From: Pseudoalteromonas haloplanktis ATCC 14393
GTDB lineage: Bacteria > Pseudomonadota > Gammaproteobacteria > Enterobacterales > Alteromonadaceae
NCBI RefSeq assembly: GCF_000238355.1
Contig: NZ_AHCA01000008.1
Coordinates: forward strand, 124,001 to 188,000
DNA length: 64,000 nt
Direction: 5' to 3'
Shown here one piece after another: positions 26,106-36,078 of the stretch. The notes beneath the pieces were generated by a model that saw nothing but the letters and a program-made list of their open reading frames with translations, ran no database searches and was not told where the DNA came from. Position 1 is the stretch's first letter. Each line of letters starts with the position of its first letter. A program made the translations under genes and the position numbers.

Positions 26106-27232
26106 GTTAACAGCTGCTCTAAAATACGTTCGTAAATATCAGCAAGCGCAATGAGATCGTCACTGCTCACACATTCGTTAACTTTATGGATGGTGTCGTT
26201 ACGTGGTCCGAGTTCAATCACCTTAGCACCGGTTTGTGCTATAAAACGCCCATCTGACGTGCCGCCAGTGGTTTCAAGTGCGGTATCTAAACCAGTGACA
26301 GCTTTTATTGCTGAAACGGTAGCATCGATCAGTGGGCCGCCTTCGGTTATAAAGGGCTGACCGTTAACAATCCAATTAAGCTCATACTCAAAATCATAGT
26401 CAGCCAGCATATCAACAACGCGCTGTTGTAATTGTTGATAGGTGACTTCTGTACTAAAACGAAAGTTAAATTGTACTTCAAGCTCGCCTGGGATCACATT
26501 ACCTGCACCGGTGCCACCATTGATGTTTGAGATCTGAAAGCTCGTTGCAGGGAAAAACTCATTGCCGTTATCCCATACAGTTTGACTTAGCTGTGTGAGT
26601 AGTGGGGCGGCCAAGTGGACTGGGTTTTTAGCAAGCTGTGGATAGGCAACATGACCTTGAATTCCTTTAACGGTTAAAAAGCCAGTTAAGGAGCCTCGGC
26701 GACCATTTTTAACCACGTCACCGAGCACATTTCGCGATGACGGCTCACCAACTAAACACATATCAATTTTTTCACCACGTGCCTCTAGGGTATCTATCAC
26801 TCGGGTTGTACCATTGATAAAAGGACCCTCTTCATCAGAGGTGATCAAAAACGAGATAGAGCCTTTGTGATCGGGATGTTTTGCAACAAAACGCTCGGTT
26901 GCAACAATCATCGCAGCTAAAGAGCCTTTCATATCAGCAGCACCGCGACCATGTAACATACCATCGGCAAGCAGACCAGAAAATGGCGGGTGTTGCCAGT
27001 TTTTTTCAGGTCCCGTGGGCACTACGTCGGTGTGTCCTGCAAAGCAAAAATGCGGGGAGCTATTACCTTTTCGGGCCCAGGTATTTAGCGTGTCTGTAAA
27101 AAACAGTGATTCAATATTAAAGCCAAGCACCTGTAAACGCTCATTCATCATTGCCTGGCAATCAGCATCTTCTGGTGTGACCGAGCGACGTTGGATCAAC
27201 GCTTGCGCAAGTTCGATGACGGGATGCATCAT
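26102..27232 (-). CDS. dapE: Succinyl-diaminopimelate desuccinylase
   Basis: Di-zinc M20 enzyme that releases LL-diaminopimelate from its succinyl form, in the same pathway as dapB at the window start. The 376 aa match the family norm (375 in E. coli). Zinc and catalytic residues: His67 and Asp69 in GHTDVVP, Asp100 in RGAADMKG, Glu134 (base) and Glu135 in SDEEGP, and a distal His near the C-terminus in the DTIHKVNE context. It overlaps both yffB upstream and the M15 gene downstream by 4 bp, a tightly coupled operon. Confidence 0.97.
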   Translation of the reverse strand: MMHPVIELAQALIQRRSVTPEDADCQAMMNERLQVLGFNIESLFFTDTLNTWARKGNSSPHFCFAGHTDVVPTGPEKNWQHPPFSGLLADGMLHGRGAADMKGSLAAMIVATERFVAKHPDHKGSISFLITSDEEGPFINGTTRVIDTLEARGEKIDMCLVGEPSSRNVLGDVVKNGRRGSLTGFLTVKGIQGHVAYPQLAKNPVHLAAPLLTQLSQTVWDNGNEFFPATSFQISNINGGTGAGNVIPGELEVQFNFRFSTEVTYQQLQQRVVDMLADYDFEYELNWIVNGQPFITEGGPLIDATVSAIKAVTGLDTALETTGGTSDGRFIAQTGAKVIELGPRNDTIHKVNECVSSDDLIALADIYERILEQLLT

Positions 27233-27576
27233 AATACAAAAATCTCATCGTATTGAGCGGCTTTAAAGCCGAGGTGGTAAGTACCGTTGTGAATTAATAC
27301 GGGGCGTTTGATCATCGCTGGCTGCTCTAGCAAAATTGCAAGTGCAGAGTCTTTATCAAGGTTTTGTTTTTGCTCATCTGATAATTGGCGATAAGTTGTG
27401 CCGCGCTTATTCACTAAATCTTGCCAATCGAGGTGATTGGCAAACTCGCTAAGCATGGCCAAGTTTACGCCGTCTTTACGATAATCATGAAAAGTATAAT
27501 CAATGGCGTTATCGGTTAAGTATTTTTTGGCTTTTTTTATTGTGTCGCAGTTACTGATGCCGTAAAGAGTGGTCAT
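27229..27576 (-). CDS. yffB: ArsC/Spx-family reductase-like protein YffB
   Basis: A 115-aa thioredoxin-fold protein of the ArsC family (E. coli YffB 118 aa). The frame is open further upstream, but the protein aligns from the Met at 27576 ([20 protein letters not shown]). A single redox-type Cys10 in SNCDTIKKA replaces the usual ArsC CxxxxxR arrangement; KRPVLIHN and [12 protein letters not shown] complete the family pattern. yffB-dapE adjacency is conserved in gammaproteobacteria. YffB is not thought to be a true arsenate reductase; its substrate is uncertain. Confidence 0.9.
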   Translation of the reverse strand: MTTLYGISNCDTIKKAKKYLTDNAIDYTFHDYRKDGVNLAMLSEFANHLDWQDLVNKRGTTYRQLSDEQKQNLDKDSALAILLEQPAMIKRPVLIHNGTYHLGFKAAQYDEIFVL

Positions 27577-27581
27577 ATTAA

Positions 27582-28076
27582 TTACTTCTTGGTTATAGTT
27601 AAAAGAATGTCTATTCCAGCGCTTACATGAGATAGAGAATAATGCATGGGTGTGAGCTGGTGGCCGTTGAGTAAAATTAGGCAAGCTAGCAATGGGCTAT
27701 TTAGATCTCTGAGGTCAAAATAAGCAAGCCGCTGTCCTTTTGTTACTCTAGTGCCATTAAGCTGCGCAATATGCGTGTGTTTAATATGTTGCTGAGGATC
27801 TAGGTGTAAATTTAGCAGTATTTTTAAGCCATTATTCGCTTGGAGGATAAATTCAGTGCCGGCGTTTTTTACTTGCACTAATGTACCATCAAAGGGCGCT
27901 AGAATTTTATGGTTACTCAAAGCAACCATAATACCTGGGCCGAGTGTACCGTAGCTAAAAAATGAGTCTGGATGTTCACTTAATGGCATGACCTTTCCAC
28001 TAAAGGGACTACAAATTGTAATACTGTTCGGTGTTAATTGTCGTTGCGGTAAGTAGCTAATATCTGGGGTGTTCAT
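27582..28076 (-). CDS. EIIA-Glc-like protein lacking the phosphotransfer histidines
   Basis: A 164-aa homolog of the glucose-specific PTS enzyme IIA (Crr). It aligns without gaps through the core: SPFSGKVMPLSEHPDSFFS, LAPFDGTLVQV, NGLKILLNLHLD and GQRLAYFDL. In Crr the two active-site histidines lie in NHAF and VHFGID. Here they are Thr74 (GTEF) and Asn89 (LNLHLD). A His occurs at 91, two positions off. It should therefore not accept phosphate from HPr in the normal way. It overlaps the upstream ACT gene by 1 bp and ends 5 bp before yffB starts, so it belongs to the same operon. It is either a regulatory domain or a diverged binding protein. Confidence 0.8.
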   Translation of the reverse strand: MNTPDISYLPQRQLTPNSITICSPFSGKVMPLSEHPDSFFSYGTLGPGIMVALSNHKILAPFDGTLVQVKNAGTEFILQANNGLKILLNLHLDPQQHIKHTHIAQLNGTRVTKGQRLAYFDLRDLNSPLLACLILLNGHQLTPMHYSLSHVSAGIDILLTITKK

Positions 28077-28474
28077 TATGCCAACTTACTGTCATTAAGT
28101 AGCTGATAACCATCTTTTTTTAATGCTTTTATTGCATCATTAATACGTTGTTGCTTTACCAAAACATAATCGGTGTCGTAGGTCGAAATTGCAAAGATAG
28201 AGATATGCGCTTTAGCTAACACCCCAGAAATATTAGCCATGATCCCCGTTAACGAAAAACCCAGTGGGCCAATGACTTCTAACGCACACCAATCATGCTC
28301 AGCATCAAGGCTGTCAATGGCAAATTGGCAAGGGCATACAATTGATAATTCATCTTGGGTTTTAGCGATCACAAACATTGGCTGTTTGAATAATTCTGCA
28401 GGGATCACTGCATCCACTTCAAGGGTATGAATGGTAAAGGTTGTATTATGTAGCTTTAATGTTTGCTTTGACAT
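28076..28474 (-). CDS. ACT-domain protein (CASTOR/ACT_7-like)
   Basis: A 132-aa protein with a C-terminal ACT domain in the ACT_7/CASTOR style (ALEVIGPLGFSLTGIMANISGVLAKAHISIFAISTYDTDYVLV at about 64-107, shown here only in part as GFSLTGIMANISGVLAKA). The N-terminal half is a related beta-alpha module. Such stand-alone proteins usually bind amino acids allosterically; the ligand is unknown. It is the first gene of the ACT-EIIA-yffB-dapE-M15 operon. Confidence 0.85.
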   Translation of the reverse strand: MSKQTLKLHNTTFTIHTLEVDAVIPAELFKQPMFVIAKTQDELSIVCPCQFAIDSLDAEHDWCALEVIGPLGFSLTGIMANISGVLAKAHISIFAISTYDTDYVLVKQQRINDAIKALKKDGYQLLNDSKLA

Positions 28475-28553
28475 TGTAGACCCTTTGTTATTGTAAAGCT
28501 TTCCATCAGCGTATATTGATCAATAGTATAGATTATCAGGGGGAAATAAAAGG

Positions 28554-28588
28554 CCAATGTTGTCCACAATTTCTGTGGATAACATTGG
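28554..28588 (-). terminator. Hairpin with paired DnaA-box sequences; likely pta-side terminator
   Basis: CCAATGTTGTCCACA (28554-28568) and TGTGGATAACATTGG (28574-28588) form a 15-bp stem with one G.T-type mismatch and a 5-nt loop. Read on the minus strand, CCTTTTATTT follows, as in an imperfect terminator. The right arm contains a consensus DnaA box (TTATCCACA on the minus strand) and the left arm a one-mismatch box (TTGTCCACA). Confidence 0.6.
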
Positions 28589-28664
28589 GAGTAGTGAGGT
28601 ATAAGATAAATAAGTTACTTATTCTATTAACTATTTTTAATAGGGTTAGATTAACAGCAGGACT

Positions 28665-28689
28665 AAAGTGATCAGCATTTGATCACTTT
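28665..28689 (-). terminator. Hairpin just after pta
   Basis: AAAGTGATCA (28665-28674), loop GCATT, TGATCACTTT (28680-28689): a perfect 10-bp stem 11 bp beyond the pta stop. The T-run on the minus strand is short (CTTT), so termination may be partial. Confidence 0.65.
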
Positions 28690-28699
28690 ATTTTAAGTG

Positions 28700-30850
28700 T
28701 TAGTTGCCTTGTACTTGCGCAGCTTGAATGGCTGTCAAGGCGATGGTGTAGACAATATCGTCCACCAACGCACCTCGGCTTAAGTCATTAACAGGTTTAC
28801 GCATACCTTGCAGCATCGGGCCAATGCTGATCAAGTCAGCACTGCGTTGTACGGCTTTGTAAGTCGTGTTACCGGTGTTTAAATCTGGGAATATAAACAC
28901 GGTTGCCTTACCGGCCACGGGGCTGTTGGGTGCTTTTTTAAGAGCGACATTTTCCATAATTGCGGCGTCGTATTGCAGCGGCCCATCGATGATCAGATCT
29001 GGGCGCTTTTGTTGTGCTAACTTCGTTGCTAGACGGACTTTCTCAACATCCGCGCCAGTGCCAGATGTCCCGGTACTGTAACTTATCATAGCGACGCGCG
29101 GCTCAATACCAAATGCCGTCGCCGAATCAGCTGATTGAATTGCAATATCAGCCAGTTGCTCTGCTGTTGGATCCGGGTTAATTGCGCAGTCGCCGTATAC
29201 CAGTACTTGATCCGGTAAAAGCATAAAGAACACGGATGAAACTAATGAAGAACCGGGTGCTGTTTTTATTAGTTGTAGCGGCGGGCGAATTGTATTGGCG
29301 GTGGTGTTAACTGCACCAGAGACTAAACCGTCAACTTTACCGCGCGCTAACATCATAGTACCCAGCACCACGTTATCTTGTAATTGCTCAAGTGCTACTA
29401 CTTCAGTTAACCCTTTGTTTTTACGAATTTCAACCATGGGAGCAACATAGTCGTTGATCACATCTTGTGGTTCGATAATAGTCACATTTTCGTTAAGCTC
29501 AACACCTTGTTGCATTGCGATACGTTCTATTTCTTCTCGATCGCCTAACAAAATGGTCTTGGCTATACCGCGTTGGCCACAAATAGCTGCGGCTTTAATA
29601 GTGCGAGGTTCGTTCCCTTCAGGCAGCACAACGGTTTTCGCGGCTTGACGCGCTTTGTCGGTGAGTAAATAGCGAAATGCAGGTGGCGACATTTTACGTG
29701 TTTTTCCAACACTTTTAGCGAGGGAATCTAACCAATCAGAATCAATATGGCTGGCATTATGATGTTTAACTTTATCAATACGCTGTATGTCATCACACGG
29801 TACTTCCATATTAAAGTTATGTAGCAAAAATGAAGTACGCCAAGTGTCTTCATTAGTAATGAGTATAGGTAAGCCTGTGGCCATTGCCTGTTCACATAGT
29901 GTCATAATGCGCGGTTCAGGTTTATAACCACCGGTTAATAAAATAGCACCTATTTTAGTACCATTCATGGCTGATAAACAGGCTGCTACTAATACATCTG
30001 AACGGTCGCCAGGGGTGACTAACAAGGCGCCTGGCGTAAAGTGATTTAAGATATTAGAGACGGTTCTGGCACAAAAAGTAACGCGGCGAAGACGACGGTG
30101 CGCCATATCACCTTCATTGATCACTTCAGCTTTTAAATAAGCACATAAATCTTTTACTCGCGGTGCTACAAGTTCAAAATCCCATGGGATTGAGCCTAGT
30201 AACATAAAGGGGTGTTTTCTAAATATGGGTAATGATGCTAAACGGTTCAGTTCGTTTTCTAGTTGATCAGGTTTGTGTGATTCAACCAAATCAGCACGAG
30301 CTCTCCCTTCATCATCCAGCGGAGCATTGACTTTATTAAAAATGCAGCCCAACACACGAGCATGATCAACACTACCATAATAGCCAGCCGCAATTTCTAA
30401 TCTGTCTTCAATTTGGTCATTACTGTCATTCCCTGGTGTGAGTACAAACACAATATCAGCCCCAAGGGTTTGTGCGATTTCACGGTTTACTCGCCCGGCA
30501 TAAGGTTGACGGCGAGTTGGCACCATGCCTTCTATGATGGCAACAACATCATCGCCAATGGCGTTTTCAAAGCGCTCGACTATTTCTTCAAGTAAGTCAT
30601 CGCCTTTACCATCACCAATCATTTGCTCTGCGTAATCAAGGGCAAAAGGAGTGGGAGGGGTAATCGCTGATCCTTGTGTTACTATTTGGGTTGATTTTTC
30701 TGGCCCAGTTTCCCCTGAGCGAGGCTGTGCAATTGGCTTGAAAAAATTAACTTTAACGGTTTTTTGCTCAAGTGCGCGTACTAAACCAACCGATACTGAG
30801 GTTAAGCCAACCCCAGTTGAGATTGGAACTAACATAATTCGACGTGCCAT
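28700..30850 (-). CDS. pta: Phosphate acetyltransferase
   Basis: Interconverts acetyl-CoA and acetyl phosphate. The 716 aa match the long, E. coli-type enzyme (714). An N-terminal P-loop-like/BioD-like domain ([20 protein letters not shown], shown in part), a central DRTGG domain (about 225-340) and the catalytic PTA_PTB domain (about 390-710; [19 protein letters not shown]) are all present. It follows ackA by 2 bp. The pair forms the acetate overflow and assimilation node. Confidence 0.97.
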   Translation of the reverse strand: MARRIMLVPISTGVGLTSVSVGLVRALEQKTVKVNFFKPIAQPRSGETGPEKSTQIVTQGSAITPPTPFALDYAEQMIGDGKGDDLLEEIVERFENAIGDDVVAIIEGMVPTRRQPYAGRVNREIAQTLGADIVFVLTPGNDSNDQIEDRLEIAAGYYGSVDHARVLGCIFNKVNAPLDDEGRARADLVESHKPDQLENELNRLASLPIFRKHPFMLLGSIPWDFELVAPRVKDLCAYLKAEVINEGDMAHRRLRRVTFCARTVSNILNHFTPGALLVTPGDRSDVLVAACLSAMNGTKIGAILLTGGYKPEPRIMTLCEQAMATGLPILITNEDTWRTSFLLHNFNMEVPCDDIQRIDKVKHHNASHIDSDWLDSLAKSVGKTRKMSPPAFRYLLTDKARQAAKTVVLPEGNEPRTIKAAAICGQRGIAKTILLGDREEIERIAMQQGVELNENVTIIEPQDVINDYVAPMVEIRKNKGLTEVVALEQLQDNVVLGTMMLARGKVDGLVSGAVNTTANTIRPPLQLIKTAPGSSLVSSVFFMLLPDQVLVYGDCAINPDPTAEQLADIAIQSADSATAFGIEPRVAMISYSTGTSGTGADVEKVRLATKLAQQKRPDLIIDGPLQYDAAIMENVALKKAPNSPVAGKATVFIFPDLNTGNTTYKAVQRSADLISIGPMLQGMRKPVNDLSRGALVDDIVYTIALTAIQAAQVQGN

Positions 30851-30852
30851 TG

Positions 30853-32067
30853 TTACTGCTCCTGTGCAATTGCTGCGGCATCACGGGCAATTACCCATTC
30901 TTCATTGGTTGGCATTACCACCGCTTTTGTTGAGGCGTTATCAGAACTTATCACACCTTGTGTGCCAAAGCGGGCGGCAAGATTTGCGTTATTATCACAA
31001 TCAAGGCCGAGGAAGGCGAGTTGCGTAATCACTTTGTTACGAATGATATCGGAGTTTTCACCAATACCGCCGGTAAAAATGAGAGCATCAAGGCGTTGTA
31101 GTGGCACCATAAATGCGGCCACTTGCTTTGCTAAGCGATAACAAAACATCTCAAGTGCTAAAATGGCTTTTTCATTGCCTGCTACAGCCGCTTCTTCTAT
31201 GGTACGGCAGTCATTTGATAATTCGCTAATACCTAGCAAGCCGCTTTGTTTATTCAATAAATCGTCAATTTGTTGAGCATCATAATTTAGTTGGGTGGTT
31301 AAAAAATTAAATAAGCCAGGATCAATATCACCGCTGCGGGTGCCCATCATTAACCCTTCAAGTGGCGTTAACCCCATACTGGTATCGACACTTTTACCAT
31401 TTTTAATCGCACACACTGAACAACCATTACCTAAGTGGGCGCTGATAAAGTTACTGTGTTCTATTGGTTGATTGAGCAGTGCCGCTGTTTGACCTGCAAC
31501 GTAATAATGGCTTGTCCCATGAAAACCGTAGCGTCTAACCCCGTAATCTGCGTATAGCTTATAGGGTAGAGCATATAAGTAAGCAATTTTATCCATAGTT
31601 TGATGGAATGCAGTGTCAAAAACAGCGATTTGTGGCAGGCCTTGGAATGACGCTTGTGCAGCAGCTATACCGAGTAAGTTAGCGTGGCCATGTAATGGGG
31701 CAAGCGTTGCTGCTTGGGTAATGCCTTTAATAACCGCATCATCAATCAGCATTGACTTGGTGAAGTGCTCACCACCATGCACTACACGATGACCGACTGC
31801 GATGAGGTTATTCGCTAAACTATACTCATTAATGAGTTTAACCAGTGTGTCGATTGCTTCTTTGTGTGCTTGATTTACTGCCAATTCAAGGAGGTGTTTT
31901 TTGCCTAAGTATTTGTATTTAATTGATGGAGATGACGATCCTAAGCGCTCAGCCAAGCCGGAAATGATTTCTTCAGAGCTGGTGGCATCTAAAATAGCAA
32001 ATTTTAAACTTGAACTTCCACAATTAAGAACAAGCACGTGGTGAGGCGATGAAGGTTGCGCAGACAT
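30853..32067 (-). CDS. ackA: Acetate kinase
   Basis: Interconverts acetyl phosphate and acetate with ATP. An in-frame ATG lies at 32106, but alignment and composition favour the ATG at 32067 ([17 protein letters not shown]), giving 404 aa against 400 in E. coli. Signatures include [24 protein letters not shown], the catalytic segment [10 protein letters not shown], and ISAHLGNG with [10 protein letters not shown]. Co-transcribed with pta and divergent from yfbV, as in E. coli. Confidence 0.97.
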   Translation of the reverse strand: MSAQPSSPHHVLVLNCGSSSLKFAILDATSSEEIISGLAERLGSSSPSIKYKYLGKKHLLELAVNQAHKEAIDTLVKLINEYSLANNLIAVGHRVVHGGEHFTKSMLIDDAVIKGITQAATLAPLHGHANLLGIAAAQASFQGLPQIAVFDTAFHQTMDKIAYLYALPYKLYADYGVRRYGFHGTSHYYVAGQTAALLNQPIEHSNFISAHLGNGCSVCAIKNGKSVDTSMGLTPLEGLMMGTRSGDIDPGLFNFLTTQLNYDAQQIDDLLNKQSGLLGISELSNDCRTIEEAAVAGNEKAILALEMFCYRLAKQVAAFMVPLQRLDALIFTGGIGENSDIIRNKVITQLAFLGLDCDNNANLAARFGTQGVISSDNASTKAVVMPTNEEWVIARDAAAIAQEQ

Positions 32068-32336
32068 ATCAGGATCCCATTTTTTAACAATTTGGTAAGT
32101 GCACATTAAGCTTAGTTGTTATATAACTAACTATCGAACAAGATTGACTAAAGTTAGCGTGTTAGCGGTCGATAAATTGGTATCGGATACAGTCAATGGC
32201 TATACTAAAGTTTAGTTAACTTAATATGCGTTTATTTTACCTGATTAATTTATTTATGGTAAGTTTAAACCATGATCAAAAACAGGTTTTGGACGAAAGG
32301 TGGAAGGGATTTTACACAGAAATGTTGCCGTCAATG

Positions 32337-32345
32337 TGGTATACT
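32337..32345 (+). promoter_or_regulatory. Extended -10 promoter of yfbV
   Basis: TGGTATACT carries a TGn extension directly before TATACT. No good -35 is seen at the expected place, which is usual for extended -10 promoters. It is about 50 nt before the yfbV start. Confidence 0.55.
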
Positions 32346-32395
32346 CGCTTGCGTTAGGCAAACATTTATAAATACACCAGCGACACCTAGGAGTC

Positions 32396-32845
32396 ATGAT
32401 GCAAAAAAGTGTGATGTCACAAGTTCAAACTGGTCGTGAATACGCTAAAAAATGGCCGATGCGTAAAGAGCTAGCGCCTATTTTCACGGAGTTTAGAGTA
32501 ATTAAAGCCACAGAGCTGGCGATTACTGTTATGCCAATTTTGGCAATGCTCACTTTATTTATGCAAATTAATTATTTAGGCAGCAGTTTTTTACCGCAAG
32601 CTATCGCCATTGCATTGTTTTTTTTATCGTTACCATTACAAGGCCTCTTATGGTTAGGTAAACGCGCAGACACTCAGCTTGAGCCGGCAATGGAGCATTG
32701 GTATAAAGAGTTACACAGCAAGATGGTTGCTAACGGTTACCAAGGGCATACCCCAAAAGAGAAACCGAAATACGCTGAATTGGCCCATTTACTTAATGAT
32801 ATGTTTGATAAAATGGACCGCGCATTTACTAAAGAGAATCTGTAA
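32396..32845 (+). CDS. yfbV: UPF0208 membrane protein YfbV
   Basis: A 149-aa inner-membrane protein with two helices (about 40-60 and 68-85). In E. coli YfbV (151 aa) helps insulate the Ter macrodomain from flanking chromosome regions. Family features YAKKWPMRKELAPIF, RVIKATELAI and LSLPLQGLLWLGKR are clear. AGGAG precedes two tandem ATG codons; the second, at 32399, has better spacing. Divergent from ackA, as in E. coli. The last 17 bp overlap convergent rlmA. Confidence 0.92.
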   Translation: MMQKSVMSQVQTGREYAKKWPMRKELAPIFTEFRVIKATELAITVMPILAMLTLFMQINYLGSSFLPQAIAIALFFLSLPLQGLLWLGKRADTQLEPAMEHWYKELHSKMVANGYQGHTPKEKPKYAELAHLLNDMFDKMDRAFTKENL

Positions 32846-33638
32846 GACGTGTAAATTGGCTTACATAAAATGACAAGGTGACCACTTGCTCACCTTGTTG
32901 CTCTAACTGTTGCCAATGCTCTGGGCGAAACTTCCACGCAAAGGGAGTCATGGTTATCAAGTTCTTCACATCATTAAATGGCAAGCTTATTTGTTGCTCT
33001 AACAATGTTTGCTCTATTAGCTCAAATCCATCCGGTACACTAATGGCTGTATGTGCGTTAACGTCACGGTAGATATAGTGTTTCAACTCTTTTAAATGCC
33101 ATGGGCCTGGGCTTGCCACAATTAGTGTTCCATCGGATTTTGCTAGGCGCGCTAATTCAGCATCAAATAATGGTGCAAAAATACTCACTAATACATCGGC
33201 CATACCGTCATTAAACGGTGCTTGACTAATTGACGCTACACTAAAATTACAATGCTTGTATCGCTTCGCGGCGAATTTAATGGCTGATTTTGAAATATCG
33301 ACCCCATATACTTTTGCATCACATGCATTGGCTATCGCTTGTGTATAAAAACCCTCGCCGCAGCCTAAATCAATCACATATTGCGGGCGGTGCGTAGCAA
33401 CGCGCTGAGCAATGGCTGTTTGTAAAAACTGATAATGGCCAGTTGCTAAAAAAGCGCGTCGTGCTTGCACCATGTCTAGGTTGTCGCCGGGGTGTTTGGA
33501 ATTTTTTTGTTGTACTGGCAATAAATTTACATAGCCTTCTTTGGCCGTATCAAAGCTATGGTTGTTACTACATTTGAGCACATTAGTCTGTAATGTAAGC
33601 GTTTGTTGGCAAAGTGGGCATTGATAATCAAGACTCAT
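32829..33638 (-). CDS. rlmA: 23S rRNA (guanine-745-N1)-methyltransferase RlmA
   Basis: SAM-dependent methyltransferase acting on helix 35 of 23S rRNA, 269 aa (E. coli 269). The N-terminal zinc finger uses Cys7, Cys10, Cys23 and His27; KEGYVNLLPVQQ follows. The Rossmann-fold SAM site is VIDLGCGEGFYTQAI (about 89-103). It is coupled to the upstream permease gene by a 4-bp overlap and converges with yfbV. Confidence 0.93.
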   Translation of the reverse strand: MSLDYQCPLCQQTLTLQTNVLKCSNNHSFDTAKEGYVNLLPVQQKNSKHPGDNLDMVQARRAFLATGHYQFLQTAIAQRVATHRPQYVIDLGCGEGFYTQAIANACDAKVYGVDISKSAIKFAAKRYKHCNFSVASISQAPFNDGMADVLVSIFAPLFDAELARLAKSDGTLIVASPGPWHLKELKHYIYRDVNAHTAISVPDGFELIEQTLLEQQISLPFNDVKNLITMTPFAWKFRPEHWQQLEQQGEQVVTLSFYVSQFTRLTDSL

Positions 33639-34306
33639 GAGTCTAGGTAATCCTTGTCGTAAAAAGTTTTAACCCAATGTGGGCGATAGGTGATCAATAA
33701 AGTTATGGCCATCCCATTGAGCATGGCTTCAGGAAACCAAATGATGGCACATAAGTAGAGGTAATTTTCACTTAATTCAAACCAGTTATAGCTACCGGTT
33801 AAATAATAAAATACGCTCACAGCAATAATCTTCAAACAGGCAATTAAAGCAGCATAAATAAACGCACAGACAAAGATATAGATAAAAAAGTGTCGTGGCA
33901 GGAGGCTGTAACAGAGTATAAAAAGACCATAGCTGACTAAAATGGGCAAATAAGCGCTAAGTAGTAAATGCACGGGTAACTGCGTGATACTAATTTGATT
34001 AAAGGCGGCTAAGAGTAAGCTGGCAAGCGTAGCGCTGAGTAATGCAAAGCGCCACCCTAAAATTAGTGTGATGGCGGTCACACCAAGTATGTGTAATTCA
34101 AGGCCCGGCAAGATACCAGCTTTAATACGCCACAGCAGTATAAATACTAAGGCACACGCGAATACACCGGTTTGTCGTGCTGGTGTTGCAAGTAACCGTT
34201 GATATTGTTTTTTACTAATACTGAGCAAAAAAATGCAGCCGACAATAAGCCAAGTCATTACTTGAATAGTGCTGTTTATTATCGGCGCTTCTATTAGCTC
34301 AAGCAT
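33635..34306 (-). CDS. Energy-coupling-factor ABC transporter permease-like (CbiM-type) membrane protein
   Basis: A 223-aa protein with about six membrane helices. IKAGILPGLELHILGVTAITLILGWRFAL (in part: LPGLELHILGVTAITLILG) resembles the CbiM-like ECF permeases annotated alone in many gammaproteobacteria. Canonical partners (T component, ATPases) are absent nearby, so whether it works as a transporter subunit is unclear. It lies between xthA and rlmA with 5-bp and -4-bp spacing. Confidence 0.7.
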   Translation of the reverse strand: MLELIEAPIINSTIQVMTWLIVGCIFLLSISKKQYQRLLATPARQTGVFACALVFILLWRIKAGILPGLELHILGVTAITLILGWRFALLSATLASLLLAAFNQISITQLPVHLLLSAYLPILVSYGLFILCYSLLPRHFFIYIFVCAFIYAALIACLKIIAVSVFYYLTGSYNWFELSENYLYLCAIIWFPEAMLNGMAITLLITYRPHWVKTFYDKDYLDS

Positions 34307-34311
34307 GTTAT

Positions 34312-35118
34312 TTAGCTAAAAGTAGACCAAATTGGTGCATGATCTGATGGTTTTTCGATACCACGTAGTTCATAATCAATGCCAGCATCGCTGCAGCGGG
34401 CAGCCAATGCTGGGGTTGCTAAAACAACGTCTATACGCAGGCCACGATTATCATCAAAACCTTTTGAACGATAATCAAACCATGAATATTGCTCTATTGT
34501 GTCTGGGTGTAATTCGCGGAATGTGTCTTTAAAGCCCCATTCAAGCAAAGTTGCAAGCCATTGACGCTCTTCAGGTTGAAATGAGCATTTACCGGTTTTT
34601 AACCAGCGCTTACGGTTAACCTCACCAATGCCAATATCAAGATCGGTTGGAGAGATATTAATATCACCCATTACAATCACATCTTCTTCACTATTGTGAT
34701 GGGTGTTTAAATGGGTCATAAGATCGCGATAGAATTGGCGCTTATATGGAAATTTAACCTCATGGCTGATGTTATCACCTTGTGGGAAATAACCATTCAT
34801 TACGGTTAAATCACGGCCGTTTTCTTGAGTGACCGTAACACTGATCATACGTTTTTGCGATTCTTCACTGTCTGTTGCAAATCCTTTAACCACAGATTTA
34901 GGTTCATTTTTGCATAACATCGCTACACCATAATGGGCTTTTTGGCCATGAAAATACACGTGGTAACCCATTTTTTGCACATCTTCGAGTGGAAAAGCTT
35001 CATCGTGTACTTTTATTTCTTGTAAACCGATTATATCAGGCTGATGTTTATCAATAATTGCTTGTAGTTGATGCAGGCGAGCTCGCAGCCCATTAATGTT
35101 AAATGAAATTACTTTCAT
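34312..35118 (-). CDS. xthA: Exodeoxyribonuclease III
   Basis: Mg2+-dependent AP endonuclease and 3'-5' exonuclease of base-excision repair. The 268 aa equal the E. coli length. The metal ligand Glu34 is in GLQEIKV, the catalytic Asp in [14 protein letters not shown], and the terminal SDHAPIW places His260. It is first gene of the xthA-permease-rlmA unit. Confidence 0.97.
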   Translation of the reverse strand: MKVISFNINGLRARLHQLQAIIDKHQPDIIGLQEIKVHDEAFPLEDVQKMGYHVYFHGQKAHYGVAMLCKNEPKSVVKGFATDSEESQKRMISVTVTQENGRDLTVMNGYFPQGDNISHEVKFPYKRQFYRDLMTHLNTHHNSEEDVIVMGDINISPTDLDIGIGEVNRKRWLKTGKCSFQPEERQWLATLLEWGFKDTFRELHPDTIEQYSWFDYRSKGFDDNRGLRIDVVLATPALAARCSDAGIDYELRGIEKPSDHAPIWSTFS

Positions 35119-35416
35119 GGCTAGACCTTTAAATTAGAGTTAGCTTTTCATAGATTATGCAAATTCTACCATCAAATAAGGTCGGGTACATGTGCTTATT
35201 TATTAAAAATACCTTGCTTAAAATACAAGCAAAATAGTGAAATGTTTAATTATGTAGCTCATCTGCAACTTTTACATGCTTTTATGAAAGCATTGCAGTA
35301 AACACTGCTGTCAAATAATTTTAAAACTTTAAGTTTATGAATTTAAAGGTTTTTAAAGTTGGCGTTTAATTTGTATATATTTTCTTGCATTTAATTTAAC
35401 TACAAGGAAATGTCTT

Positions 35417-35935
35417 ATGAAAAAGTTAACTTTAGCAGCTACAATTTTAGCAACGGTGAGTTTATCAGCTTGTGCTACATCTTCAATGTCAAAAATTGAC
35501 AGTGATTTTGGTAGCTTAGATAACGATGATGACGGTTTTATCTCAAAAGCAGAAGCTGACGACGATAATATTTGGCAACATTTTTCAAATATTGATACGA
35601 ATATGGATGAGCAACTCAGTCGTCAAGAATTTAATACTTATATGCAGCTTAACACAGGCAAAGTTGCCAGTGATAGTGAAGTGAGTGATTCAGCCTTTAA
35701 AGCTGAAATCGCGAAATTTGATCCTATAGAAAATAACTTCAGCTCATTAGACAATGACAGCAATGGTTATATTTCAGTGACAGAAGCCAATGATGACGAT
35801 ATAGCAAATCATTTTGGCTATATGGATAAAAACCAAGATAAACGCGTCAGTAAGCAAGAATTCATTAGTTATATTCAAACTTATGGCAGTGATGTTGCCG
35901 AAGATGAAGCTCTTGAGATGATAAGAAAGAGTTAA
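35417..35935 (+). CDS. EF-hand calcium-binding lipoprotein
   Basis: A 172-aa acidic lipoprotein: lipobox LSAC ends at Cys19, followed by two pairs of EF-hands. The four 12-residue loops are D35-E46, D60-E71, D112-E123 and D137-E148, each with acidic or amide residues at positions 1, 3, 5 and 12. Each pair is one EF-hand unit, so the protein is an internal duplication. It probably binds Ca2+ in the periplasm or at the outer membrane, which makes sense in seawater. Its function is unknown. AAGGAA is the ribosome site. Monocistronic, with its own terminator. Confidence 0.88.
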   Translation: MKKLTLAATILATVSLSACATSSMSKIDSDFGSLDNDDDGFISKAEADDDNIWQHFSNIDTNMDEQLSRQEFNTYMQLNTGKVASDSEVSDSAFKAEIAKFDPIENNFSSLDNDSNGYISVTEANDDDIANHFGYMDKNQDKRVSKQEFISYIQTYGSDVAEDEALEMIRKS

Positions 35936-35962
35936 TTTATCAAAGTTAAATAGAAAACCTCA

Positions 35963-35993
35963 ATGCCAATAACTGTGTTATTGGCATTTTTTA
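35963..35993 (+). terminator. Intrinsic terminator after the EF-hand gene
   Basis: ATGCCAATAAC (35963-35973), loop TGT, GTTATTGGCAT (35977-35987), then TTTTT. Confidence 0.92.
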
Positions 35994-36078
35994 TAGATAT
36001 TTAACGATAGTTTTTCCCAGTTTAAGTTTGATCTGTCATAATATTACGTTACGCAAGTTTATTAGGTTAGAAATAGGT

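Noticed and set aside
30651..31028. 125-codon frame spanning the pta/ackA junction on the plus strand
   Set aside because: Antisense to two conserved enzymes with no domain of its own.
36028..36078. TTG-initiated N-terminal extension of scpB
   Set aside because: No ribosome site and no homology; the ATG at 36079 gives a normal ScpB start.
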